Shown here: positions 1 through 12,768 of the stretch, piece by piece
How the letters are laid out: each line of letters starts with the position of its first letter
Position numbering within the stretch: the stretch's first letter is position 1
Assembly: GCA_034509495.1 (NCBI GenBank)
Contig: JAVGWO010000026.1
Span: 1,615,409-1,679,408 of the forward strand
DNA: 64,000 nt
Origin: Acestrorhynchus altus
Taxonomy: Eukaryota > Chordata > Actinopteri > Characiformes > Acestrorhynchidae
Reading direction: 5' to 3'
Translations under genes and position numbers: made by a program
Notes under the pieces: generated by a model
Told to the model about the DNA's origin: nothing
Seen by the model: the letters and a program-made list of their open reading frames with translations, nothing else
The model's database searches: none

Positions 1-3000
1 TGTCATAGAAGCCAGGAAGAAGGTATCCTTCTCTAGTGTCTGACTTTGAATTTTCTGTCTGAGGTTCTGAGGTGACTGTAGGAGGCCCTGGTCTCAGGGA
101 GCTAGAACAAAATAAAAATTACTGAAATCTACTGAAAAGACCCATTTCCATGAAATCACTTTTTACAATAATTATGTGACAGTAACTTTGTTAATTCCCA
201 ACTCACCAGCCGTCTTCACTTTCATCATCATCTTTATCCTCATCCAAAGTCAGGTCAACAGTTACTGGACCATCATCAGAGTCCTCAGCTCCATTTCTCT
301 TCCCATCCACATGTCCATCACCTCTGCCTCTTTCTCCAGATTCCAAATCTCTCTACAGAGCCAGACCCACCTCAGTCAATGAATATCTAACAAACAGGAA
401 GGGGGGGAGATGGAGGAAGGAAAATTATTAGATCATCTCACTTTCAAGCTGAACTGTTAATAAGTTCATATTCTAAAATTAGGAAGAGCACAGCATATTC
501 AGCTAACCTAAATAGCGCCATCCAAGGACACACAAGTCAGCTCTACATTCAGTCTGTACAATCAGTGAGCAGATGTCTGTGAGCCAGTTTGATAAAAAGT
601 AAATTATGTAATCTGGAGTGAAGTTTTACCTAGCAGGGTTGTGTGTTTTCAGAAGGAGGTCTGGATGAGGGAGCATGAGGACCACGCTGTGTATTTACTG
701 CCCAGATCTGGCTAGATGCACAAACAGGACAGAATGCATAATCTGGGCAAATCATCATAGTTTTCAGAATGCTTCAATATGTAGTTTTCAATATGCTTCA
801 CACATTGGGACAATAATAACAACCTTACCACAGTGAAGGATTTGTCACAAAGGGGCTGGGCTTCAGTCTGCAGTTCATTTTTAAACATAAAGCCTTTACT
901 GCCAGGTAACTGGAAGTAGAAAAAAATACATGTTTTCCTGGGTAATAAAAGGGCTTGTTTCTTGAATCTGGGCTTGAATTGAATTTGTTTTTCATCTGTA
1001 AAAACTCCTACTTCTCATTAACTTGATGGTTCTTCTTGTCAATGAAGTTTATAAGATTAAGGTACATTGAATATTTTAGGAGAATGTTCATCAAGCATTC
1101 GACTAGGACATTCCCCTAATTAGGGCGGGCTTAAAACTGAAAAGCAAAGTGCAGTGACATTAAGGCTGAGTTAAACTGATTTACTTATTGTATTTTTTCT
1201 CTTCAGTGATGATGATTTAGGGTGAACAACTTCTTTCCACATAAGTATTTAGTTTGTTTATTCTCATTAATGCCACTGTAGCTATAACACCTGACAGTTT
1301 TATATGTTTTGTTTCTACTTTGTCTTTACTTGTAAGATCTGTGAGATATTAAGATATAAGTTGTTGCTTCTCTTCCAATTATTTTAGCAGTGTTTGTTGT
1401 ACCTGTGAGTGTCTGTACAATGTGAGAAGAACAGCATAGCCTCCAGATCTCTTCTGAGGCACATATTCTCTCTTCTTTTTTTTTCCTTTTTCTCTCTCTG
1501 CATAGCCTTCTGCATTCCCTGCAAAATAGTTAGAACAGTAAAGCTATAAAGGCCTTGTTTATTATTAGGATAAGCATTACCCTTTTAAAATACAATATTC
1601 AAATACAAGTTTCTAATCCCTGGAGGCACCACTGCCCAGCATGCTTTAGCGATAACACAGCCCTGCAACTCTAAAGAGTTTGCTAATGAGCTGATTAGTT
1701 GAATCAGGTGTGATGAGAGTAGGAAAAGTTCTAAAATGCACAGGGTCGGAGTGCCTACATGACCATGGTTGAGAAACATAAATATCTAAGAGAACATTTT
1801 GATAATTGTGGGCATATCTGGGATGATGTTTTAAACCCACCACGTTTGCTCCAACCTCTTTAGAAGGATCCTTGGAGCAGGCTGACGAGGGTTTGGGGGG
1901 AGCCAGGTTGTTACTGTAGGGCTGAGCTGGAGCAAAACCACTTGGAATGGAGTGGATAGAAGCATCGACACCTATGCAGGGAGTAGGTACATGTATCATT
2001 TTGGTACATGTATGTACCTTGCTTCCTTTTGTTCTTCTTGAGTATTTTAAAATGGCATGTCTGCTTCTACTCAAACACATTCATGAGCAAAATATCACTT
2101 AACATATAGTTAATATACACTTAACTCAGTTACCATCACAATCGCTCACAGTTACACTTTGAAATTAATCACACCTAATCACACTTCTGAACACATTGGC
2201 GTTTTACATATATTAAGATCAGCTTCCAAACTCTTAGCTCTTATGCTAATATAGGTTGAGCACAAGAAAGTTCACTACAAAGCTATAGTTGACATGCAAA
2301 AACAACCTTACTATTAGTGTAACCTTGGGCCAGTCCTAGAGTGATAGAGTCCTGCACAGCTTTGTGTTCCTCCTGGTCAAGCACACGTGACTCAACTCAA
2401 CTCATCATTAGAGTGGGAGGAGGAGAGTGTGTGTGTGTGTGTGTGTTAGTTAATTGGAGCAGGCAAATCAGTAAACTGTGCAGGAAGCTGGCACTCCAGG
2501 ACCAGGGCTGCCTATTCCTGATTTAGGCTACCCTGTGGATCACAATTTACTAATGATAATACACTTTTAGACACTTTACCGTTTTCGCTGTAAAACTTCT
2601 GAAGCCGCTCATCCAGGATCTTACAGATACCGTCTCCAAAGTTCTGCAGGATCTTTGCCTCTTTGGCGTTTTTGAGTGGTAAAGGGTACTTTTTCAGAGA
2701 GTTGATACTTTAATAAATAAATATGCACTGTTCAGAAGACAGACTTGTATCAAAACTAGACATGATCACGACTAGTTAACACACACCGTATACCAGAGAG
2801 AAACCCAGGTCCAGAAAGAACAACCCAGACAGGCAGATTTCTTACTTTCTGGACCTGGACTGTCAACATCTCCAGTATACTCACCTTCTGATAGACATAC
2901 TGAGTCTTCAAGCCCTTCTCTTTGGCATGGTCACGCATCTCGGTCAGCCAGCTGAGAAAGAGAGGGTTTGGGCAGGGTGGCAGAGGCCGCTTCCGACCCA

Positions 3001-3022
3001 CACGGACGAGCTCTGGTGACAT
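1..3022 (-). CDS. mus81: Crossover junction endonuclease MUS81, 5' half (partial; frame breaks)
   Basis: MUS81 is the nuclease subunit of the MUS81-EME complex, which cuts branched DNA at stalled forks and recombination joints in the nucleus. Exons I can place on the minus strand: 2885-3022 (starts MSPELVRVGRKRPLPPCPNP, the conserved N-terminal helix-hairpin-helix region), 2580-2707 (KKYPLPLKNAKEAKIL, FGDGICKILDERL), about 1856-1971 (Ser/Pro linker), 1403-1518 (REYVPQKRSGGYAVLLTLYR, start of the winged helix), 829-909 (LPGSKGFMFKNELQ), 630-711, 207-386 (YSLTEVGLAL then an acidic stretch) and 1-101 (ends YLLPGFYD). The ERCC4 nuclease core lies beyond the left edge. Frame breaks: exon 1 ends in phase 0 but exon 2 opens one base before its codon frame; the exon 3/4 phases also disagree; and exon 6 reads into TGA at 649-651 while its 3' end (LLLKTHNPAR) is in another frame. 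Splice sites look intact. The identity is firm; whether this copy is functional is not. Confidence 0.87.
1590..1790. repeat. Foldback MITE-like repeat, old copy
   Basis: The ends (CCCTGGAGGCACCACTGCCC at left, and a tail near 1740-1775 ending in TTGAGAAAC) match the arms of the better copy at 33325-33535, and the middle holds the shared core ATCAGGTGTG. It lies in mus81 intron 3. Diverged. Confidence 0.5.
2325..2527. repeat. Foldback MITE-like repeat with internal GT tract
   Basis: The arms resemble the same family (GGGCCAGTCCTAGAGTG at left, CTCCAGGACCAGGGCTGCC at right), with a (GT)n run at about 2429-2446 between them. It lies in mus81 intron 2, next to exon 2. Diverged copy. Confidence 0.5.
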
Positions 3023-3680
3023 GTTTAAACCTAAGCTGTAACATAAGAATACAGTATTTGCAGAGGCAGGAAGGCACCAAGCTTTGCACCAGCAGACCAT
3101 ATTGTTGCCTTGGTGATCTGGTTACTCTCTAAGGTTAATGATCTGCCTTCTGTATTATTGTGTGAAAATGCTCATGGATGATGAAGACACTGCTGCAGCG
3201 AGCAGTTAATAGCTCCACCAGTACTGTTGCCTTGGTGATCTGGTTAGAGATTTTCACAATTAAACTGCCTCGTGAGACACTGAGGGGAGCAAAGGATCAA
3301 GTCAGCCAGCTTTTTCCAGTTTCGGAGACAGCCCCGGAGAGCAAACCAGGTTTAACTTCGGTCGTACGCTGAGGCCAAAGCCTAACTAATAAGTATGCTA
3401 AGAGAAGTGTCCTGTTTAGCTGTTTGTTTACAGATCAGTAAGGCAGTCTGTGAAGAGCACATTAGGAGCAGGTTGGCTGTTGTAGTGGTAAGGTTCCTGT
3501 GCTCGCTGTGGTCTGTATCTAATCTACCAGCTGTCTCTCTCTGTTATCAAACTGTTCAAAGACCGAGGCCGCGGAGGTTTAAGGTTATCAGCGTAGCTTA
3601 GCTCGCCAGTCGGCTGTTTTAGAGGCACAGGAAAGGTCATTTCGTCGTTGTCTCGCGACACAGTGAGACTATAAGCGCTG
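3023..3680. promoter_or_regulatory. Presumed mus81 5' region and promoter
   Basis: This stretch upstream of the mus81 ATG at 3022 is richer in CpG than its surroundings near 3550-3680. It has no coding exon I can support; the short plus-strand reading frames here match no family I know. No TATA box is convincing. Calling it a promoter rests on position only. Confidence 0.35.
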
Positions 3681-5307
3681 TTCAATGTATTTCATATAAA
3701 AGTATGATTTGGCCTGGCGTTAGAGGCCTACATGATTCTGCTGCCCGCCACTGTTTTCAAAAACTGTTTACCTTTGGCGCTGCGCTGAAACACCCGGGCA
3801 CTAACAGCGCCCCCCCACTGCCCGAAGGAGTAATTACACCGTGTGCACAGATACGCACATGCGCGTGTGGGTGAGGGGCGACAAGTGTAGCTTTAATAAC
3901 GTACACTTCAAACTGTGCGACCAAGAAATATCCCTTTCTTCCTGGTAGAAGACTACAATCTGGACACACATGATTCCAGCGTGTTGTCTACAGTATGTCT
4001 AAACCTTTAACTTTACAAGAACAGAGAGTGCTTTTGTTGAAATTGTTGAACAGATTTATGAGATAAATGATCACTGCATAACATAACGGGCCCAAGGGAA
4101 AGCTTTCTCAAACCGTTAACCGCAGGAGTCCAATGTCATCAGCCTGCTTGTGAAATTCCTGCAACAAGACCAAACAAGGATCTGGAATCCTCTGCCTGCC
4201 TACCCAACATCCAAGCACCCACACACACGCACACACTCTCTCTTCCTCTAAAATTGTGCTGACTAGTACACTAAAACATGTATCACCAAAATAGTGAGTT
4301 TACAGTAGAAAGAAAAGGTCTTCTTATTTTCAATGGAACTGAAGTTATTTTACTAATTATATATAGCATTTCTATTGGTCTACTCGTCCAGAATTCTTTA
4401 CACACTGCACAGAGCAGCTACAGGGTTAAATGATGGAGAAAATAAAAATGCACAAGAGATGCATGGTTTCCACTCAACCAATCTCACGTGATTAGATGTT
4501 TTATGAAACAATTGTCCCAAACACTCATTGAAATAAAAAAAGACATTTATTGTCGTGTTTAGAAAGCACATTCGTATTAATAAATTCAATAATAAAATAT
4601 AAATGTTACATTTTCCAAGCCTATTTATCTGCTTCTATTTAGAATATGCAGCATAAAGGCAAACCAGCATTGAATGTTGTGCAATCTATTGAAATAAGTG
4701 AAAACATCCAAAATACATGCAAAGCATTACTAGTTATTATAAATGTATAAAATCTGGAATAAAGGATAAACTCCACCCAGAATGTTACAAACCACCTTGA
4801 TAAATAAATCTTGCTTTTTACAACACATCTGTCAGACTGTACAAACAGCAATATTTACTGACAAAACAAAAAAACCCTTCAGTTATCCTTACATTGGAGA
4901 AAAAGAAAGAAAGAACAATAAGGTAATTGTCATACAATATTTTTAAACACAACTTGACTCTCTTTCAGTGGGAAAAGTATCTGCCCTGAGCAAAAAATTA
5001 CATCTGCGTTATTTCACTGGCTTCGAGGTGAGAAAAGGCCTGGATGTAAACTCAAGTAGTGTATTATCGTGTACTATTTTTTGTCTACTATTTCAAAGGG
5101 AAGAACCAGCTCCTCATCTATAGTGGAAGTGTAAACTATGAATGGATCCATCTCTACTGCTTGAAAGACAGTTGACATAGAAAAAGTCATGACAATGGAA
5201 GAAATATAAATTTTATTTTTACAAGTTCTCTCTCCACTTTTTTTCTACATTTTATTCCATTTAAATATTTTTCTTCCTTACTGGCCACACACTAAACTTT
5301 CCACGTT
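3681..5307. other. Intergenic DNA and presumed ovol1 3' UTR
   Basis: No coding exon is visible. The part next to the ovol1 stop (about 4500-5307) is AT-rich and holds several TTTATT stretches, which read as AATAAA-like signals on the minus strand, so it is probably 3' untranslated sequence of ovol1. The rest holds nothing I can name. Confidence 0.4.
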
Positions 5308-6579
5308 CTACATTCCTGACCCCGCTGTGTCATCACTGTTCAGGGATAGAGGAGAACTGGGCAGGGAGTTTTCCTCCAGAACACTGCCACCTGCTGCCCC
5401 AGACTGTGTGCGTGCCCCCTTGGCCCGCAAAAAGGCACTGTGCGGGTGCTGGGTGTGCAGGTGGCGAGCAGTGCATCATGGTAGGGGCTGTGTGGCCACA
5501 TTCTGGGCTAAACGCACAGCTTGGTGCGCCGCTCCTTGTAGGCATACTGCTGAGTCACGCCATGGATCTTCTTCATGTGCGACTCCAGAGAGCAGCGCTG
5601 GGTGAAGGCTTTGTCACACAGGCTACACTTATATGGACGGACACTGGAAGAGTATGACAAGAGACATGGCTGCATTAATTTCAACAAAATACTATATATA
5701 CATATTTATATATGCAGTAAAATTCACTAATACAAGTAAAAGTCACTGGGGAATGTTTGATTTGACAGACTGGTCAGTGTTACTTTTACCAAATTATTTT
5801 ATAGATTTTGAACAGACTGCGCCAATAACTCTATTCACTCACATATCCAGTCTATCACTGTTAGGTTGCCACCACACATCATGATAACATGAGCAAACAA
5901 TTTCTTATATTATTGTGTGTTCTTAGTACATCTAGTGTTTAGCAGATCGTATGCTTCTCTTAGATCTATGTTTTCATTATATGTTATAACTCCAAAGGAA
6001 TTTGAAACAGTATATTTCACATAAAACCATTATACTGTAATTGTAACACAAAATGGCAATTGAATCACTTTTCTGATCTAGTTTGGTCCAACAGTTAAGA
6101 GATAAAGTAACTCTAGCACCAAAACATACCTGTGTGTGTACGGACATGCCTCTTGAGGTCAAAGGTGTCATTGAAGCCCTTTCCACAGAAAGTGCAAAGG
6201 TGCCTTTTCTGTTCACTGTGGCACTTTAGATGTCTGTTGAGCATACGCTGGAATTGGAACCCCTTCTGGCAAACCTGACATATGTAGCTTCCACTGGGTG
6301 CAGGTGGGCAAGGTGCTGTGTAGATGCCAGAGCCAAGCCTGCTGGCTGAGTTTTGCCACAGCATCAGTAGGACCAGTGTTTTTATACTTGGAACAATGGG
6401 AAGAGCTTCCACAGGTGGATCACCAGTGGTCACCTGTAAAGAAACACAAATAGATGTGAAGAGAGGATATCTGAAAATATTAAATATATTACCCCATACA
6501 TAGCTAAACTGGTGTCTAAAGTGTAATTAGTTTTGGAATGGAGCTATGAGTAATATTTACCAAGTCATTATATACCAGA

Positions 6580-6627
<48 letters not shown>

Positions 6628-9600
6628 TCATCACACACGCATATTAATACAGTGGGGAAAATAAGCATTTAGTCAGTCACTCACTGTGCAAGTTCTCCCA
6701 CTTAAAAGATGCAGAGTAGTACCTGTAATTGACATCATAGGTAGACCTCAACTATGAGAGACAAATGTGAAAAAAATTGAGAAAATAATTTGTCTGGACT
6801 TTTAAAGAATTTATTTGCAAATAATGGTGGAAAATAAGTATTTGGTCACCTACAAACAAGCAAGATTTCTGGCTGCCACAGACCTGTAACTTCTTTTTTA
6901 AGAGGCTCCTCTTTCCCCCACTCATTACCTGTACTAATGGCACCTGTTTGAAGTCGTATAACAGTATAAAAGACACCTGCCTCACAACCTCAAACAGTCA
7001 TACCCTAAAACTCACTATGGTGGAAGACGTAAAGAGCTGTCAGAGGACACCAGAAACCTGACTGTGTTCTGCACCAGTTGGGAAGACTGAACTGCAATAG
7101 GCAAGCAGGCCAGAAGAAATCTACTGTGGAGCAATAATTAGAAAATGGAAGCACCCACAAGACCACTACTAACTTCCTCTGATCCTAAGCCCACGCAGAT
7201 CTCAGCCCGTGGGGCTTCAAATGATCACAAAGAACGGTGAGGAAAATCCCAGAACCACAAGGGGGATCTAGTGAATGACCCGCAGAAAGCTGGGACTAAC
7301 GTTAAAGGCTACCAACAGCAACACACCACAACGCCAGGGACTCAGAGATTCTGCAGTGCCAGACGGTCCCCTGCTTGCCAGTCCATATCCAGGCACGTCT
7401 GAAGTTTGCTAGAGAGCATTTGGATGTTCCAGAAGAGTATTGGGAGAATGTCATAAGGTCAGATGAAACCAAAGTAGAACTATTTGCTAAAAACACAACT
7501 CGTCGTGTTTGGAGGACAGAACGCGGAGTTGCATCCAAAGCAACACCATACCAACTGTGAAGCATGGGGTGGCAACATCATGCTTTGGGGCTGTTTTCTG
7601 CAAAGGGACCAGACTACTGGTCCTGTACAGAAAGAATGAATAAAGCCATGTATTGTGAGATTTTGGGTGCAAACCTCCTTCCATCAGCAAGGGCAATGAA
7701 GATGAAACGTGGTTGGCCTTTTCAGCATGACAATGATCCTGCCACACTGCCAGGGCAAACAAAGGAGGGCTTCGTGTTGAAACATTTCAAAGTCCTGAGG
7801 CTCAGCTGCCTCCCGATCTCAACCCCATCGAAACCTTGAGCTTTAGTTAAAGTCCGTGTTGTTCACGACAGCCCCAAAACATCACTGCTCTAGAGGAGAT
7901 CTGCATGGAGGAATGGGCCAACATACCAGCAACAGTGTGTGCCAACCTTGTGAAGACTTACAGAAACGCTTGGACCTCTGTCATTGCCAACAGAGGATAT
8001 ACAACAAAGTATTGAGATGAACTTTGTTATTAACAAATACTTATTTTCCAATTATTTGCAAATAAATTCTTTAAAAGTCAGACAAAATGATTTTCTCAAT
8101 TTTTTTTTCACATTTTGTCTCTCATAGTTGAGGTCTACCTATGATGTCAATTAATGGCCTCTCTCATCTTTTTAAGTGGGAGAACTTGCACAATTAGTGA
8201 CTGACTAACTACTTATTTTCCCCACTGTATATACACAGTGCCTCCAGAAAGTATTCGCAGTGCTTTACTTTTTTCACATTTTGTTGTTACAGCCTTTGCC
8301 ATGACACTGAAACTTGAGCTCAGGTGCATCATAACTGTTGACCACTCATCCTCCTATATCCTTCGATGTTTCTACAGTCTGATTGAGTACACCTGTCATA
8401 AATTCAGTTGATTGGACATGGACTAAAAGGCAATTAGCTGTCCAATGTGAAGAAAGCCTCCATCATCTGTAAATGGAAGAAGTCTAGAACCACCAGGACT
8501 CTTCCAAGAGCTGGTCACCCACCCAAACTGAGTGATTTTGGTAGGAGGGCCTTAGTCAGGAAGTGACCAAGAACCCAATGCTCACTCTGACAGAGCTCCA
8601 GTGTTGTTCTGTGGAGAGGAGAACCTTACAGAAGGACAACCATTTGTGCAGCACTCCACCAATCAGACTCTGTATGGTAGAGTGGACAGTTAGCCACCTC
8701 AGTAAAAAGGCATGACAGCCCATTCTGGAGTTTTCGAAAGGCACTCAGTTGAATCTCAGATGATAAGAAACACAAAATTAAAATTCAGACTGATTCAAGT
8801 ATCAACAGTACCATTCAGTGACACAGGGTGGTGGTAGCATCATGCCTTGGGCATGCTTTTCTGCAGCAGGAACTGGGAGACTACTGAGAGTAGAGGGAAA
8901 GATGACTGCAATGATGTACAGAGACATCCTTGATGATAACCTGCTCCAGACCACTCTGGACCTCAGGCTGGGATGAAGGTTTATCTTCCAACAGGACAAT
9001 GAACCTCTAAGCACACAGCCAAGATAACAAAGGAGTGGCCTTGGGACAATGTCCTTGTTTGTGAATGTCCTGAGTGTCCAGCCAGGGGCCCAGACCTAAA
9101 CCTGATTGAACATCTCTGAGATATTTAAATGGTCAAATCTGATTGAGAGGTTCTGAAAGAAGAATGAGAGAAACTTCTGTGCTGGGCTTGTAGCTTCTAC
9201 TCCAAAAGACTGTAATTAAGGTCATGTTTCAACAAAGCATTGAGCAAAGGCTGAGAAAAATTATGTATGCTTTGTGTTTTATCTTTTAATGAATTTGCTA
9301 AGATTTCAATCAAACTTTTTTCACTTTGATACGTGTGGGGGACAAAATGAATTGAATCAATTTTTTGAATATACTGTACCATAAATGTGGAAAAAGTGAA
9401 GCTCTGTGAATACTTTCCGGATATTATATCAGCTTGTACTAAAATAATACAGATCTAGCCTAACCTTATCCTGGAGAAAGCGAACTTTAACTCAAGAGGA
9501 AACTTTTCCAAAAGGTGACCTCACCTGATTTTGATCTGACATAAGAGTTGTTCTGGGGAACCCTGAAGTGCTCAGTCTCTGGAATGGGATGTTGTCCTAG

Positions 9601-10759
9601 AGTGGTACACGGCTGCAGCTCAGCTGTAGAAACTACTGAGTGCTAGTCCCATGGTATTTCTGAGTGCGCATGATGTGCTCCTCATGCAGTTGACAGACAG
9701 AGGCCACTGCCACACTGGCTCTGTTCTTCCCATAGTAGTTGAGGGGTCACACAAACTGGAAGGGAAAGCATGAACAAAACAGAAAATGAGCTTGAGTTAA
9801 AATATCATTCTTTAGACACCAGTTGCTTCAGTATTTAAGCATGCATTTCTTTAATGACACAGCAGGTTTATCTTTTCTCGAGCATAACTAATTATTGGGA
9901 ATTCCAACACATCTACAGATCTTTGTCACATTGTATTATCAACGGGGACCTCATTGTTGTCATACTCATATTGCAAACATTTATATAACATCAACTATTT
10001 TACAGTTGTAAAGAATAATTCAGATTATTGCAGATTTCATGTGGCTTCTGCAAAGTAGGACAATTGTGCCTCTGGGTAAGGTGTGTATGTGTGTGTGTGA
10101 GTGAATGAGTGGGTGGGTGGCAACTATACATGTGTGCGTGGATGTGTGTTTTTGTATGCGTGTGTAAATGTATTGTCCTGGTCTGAAGTCAGCCACTCCT
10201 GTTACAGCAGTACCAGTCTGACCAGCCAGGCTAGAGACACAGGCTTATGAACTCTTTCTGCAAGTGTTCATACAAAAAAAAATTCAGTACTGCAAATAAA
10301 ACTTCAGCAAAGTAACATGTTGAATCTTCTAAATTAGTTAATAAAAAGGATACAAAAGGATCTAAAAGCAACTGTTTTTAGCCCACAGTAAGTAAGCAAA
10401 CAATGAATCTTTTGATGTTGCTAAAACATAACCGGGTGAATTGCAAATTATAATGCAAATTGTCTGCAGTGTACTGAGGGTAACGGTATGTACATATGCC
10501 AACAATTCCATGGCCACCGTGAGCTTAACAGGCAATACATCAGCTAGCAGTAACTACCTCGAGTATCCATAGTAGGATGCTTTTTGTGCATCTCAGTCTT
10601 TTTTTTAAATTAGGTCCCATTATGGTGACAACAACAAAACATTCTGTGAACAAAGCCAGTTTAAGTTGGTGCACTGATTTCCCTTGCTGCTTTACTGAGT
10701 TGGGTTTATATTCAGTAGTTGTACTGCATGTCAACCCCTCCCTTTACTTGCAACTACAC

Positions 10760-10809
<50 letters not shown>

Positions 10810-11400
10810 CAGCCAATGGAACACAGGCAATAAATGTGATAGATTGTGGGCAGTCTTGTCATATCATAGTTCACCTCCCCTTTGCCTCTGGGATAGTAAA
10901 GCATTAACGTATTCATGTCCAACAACTGCATGTATTGTGAGAAGTCATATTACAGAATTTAATTATAGGTTATTTTGGATGAAAATCTAATATGGTTTTA
11001 TTTTTATTGCATGCAATTTTAATAATTTAATTCAGAATCAAATTAAGATTTTCTATTGTTGAATTAAGTCAGTGTGGCTGAATTAATTCATTATTAATTA
11101 TTTTTTTTACCCATAATGCTGGTTTTTTTTAAGATTTGAGAAAGCTCAAAAACATGGAAACATTAAAATTAAGCAAACAAACAAACAAGCAAAGGTGATG
11201 TAGCAGAAGCTTGGTGCCTATTTTAACAACCCGGTGCTCAAGAGTCTGACTTTTCGTTTTCGTTTATATTAATGGGCCTGACTTCAGGTAATAATCAGAA
11301 AGATAAGTTGTTAAAAAGACACTGGTCGTTTACAGCGCCGATAAGATAATGACCGAGCCTCAAAGAGAGTGAGAGAGAGAGAACAGAAAGAGAGAGAGAG

Positions 11401-11450
<50 letters not shown>

Positions 11451-11565
11451 GGGGGGGGGGTCTTCCTTTCCTTCATAAAAGCAGACACACAGCATGTAGT
11501 GGTTGTGTTTCCCTCTGCAGGGGGATGAAAATTACATGGCTGTGATTTTACTACTGAGTGAGAGA

Positions 11566-11661
<96 letters not shown>

Positions 11662-11731
11662 TTTTTTACTTTTAAGAGCCTTTATTTAAAACAGAGGATC
11701 TACCAATGTCCTCACTTCAGCAGATGTTTAC

Positions 11732-11787
<56 letters not shown>

Positions 11788-12639
11788 TTTTATCGTATTA
11801 TTGTGCTATTGTAATGTTTCTGTGCTTTGGCAACATTATTAAAAGAACAGTCATGCCAGTAAAGCAAACTTAAATTGAAATTGAATTGAGAGAGAGAGAA
11901 CAGAATGAGAGAGAACAGAATGAGAAAGCAAGAGAGAGAGAGAGAGATAGAGAGAGAGAGGGGTGAAAGGTGAGCCAAACCCAGCCCGCTGCCGCGGAGC
12001 TGAACAGGCTGGGCCGTGTTTGCTAAAGGTGTAGCGGGAAAGAGCAGACAGCGCGGCGAGGTCCGTTATTTCCTCCACTGTTCATTAACCCGCAGCAGGA
12101 CCACCCTGTAAACACCAGCTTTACAAAGACAATGTAACTCCACACATCACAGTCACACTCGGGCTGAAAATATTGCGATATAATAGTTTAAATAAAAAAC
12201 AAAGCCTATTAATTTTTTGGTTAAAATAGTTCTCAGGTAGAACTGAAAGTACAGCCGGTTACGATAACGACAACATAACAACCCCCTTAACCTGTTTACA
12301 GTGAATTAAAAGGCTCCTGCTATCAGACACCATTACATCTACTTTACAAAAAAAGGTTCATTATGAAAGTCAGCACAAAGACACAAACTGACACATTTAT
12401 AATATATATGGTATACATTATTAGTATACTATAATAATCAGAGCTGAGAAATGCAGGCAAAGTAAACATTCGTCCCAGGATTTTGTTCTGACAAGTCAGA
12501 ACATTGTTTATTGTTCATGTTACAAGAAAAATAAACAATAAAAATACTTTACTATACTTTAATAATCATAGGTGGGAAATTTTAGGTCCAGAAAATAAAA
12601 ATCCAGGATTTCCAGTCAGGCCTGAATTTTCCAGCTATA

Positions 12640-12679
<40 letters not shown>

Positions 12680-12731
12680 ATTATTAATAGTGTTATTATT
12701 AGTAGTATTATTAATAGTAATAATAATAATA

Positions 12732-12768
<37 letters not shown>

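Noticed and set aside
3178..3601. Two plus-strand open frames upstream of mus81 (possible divergent gene)
   Set aside because: No recognisable domain, no convincing splice sites, and composition like the surrounding 5' region.
10577..10990. Open frame with a long Cys-Val run
   Set aside because: Produced by the (GT)n array at 10762-10806; no domain, no splice context.
11503..11814. Open frame rich in Arg-Glu
   Set aside because: Translation of GA arrays; low complexity only.
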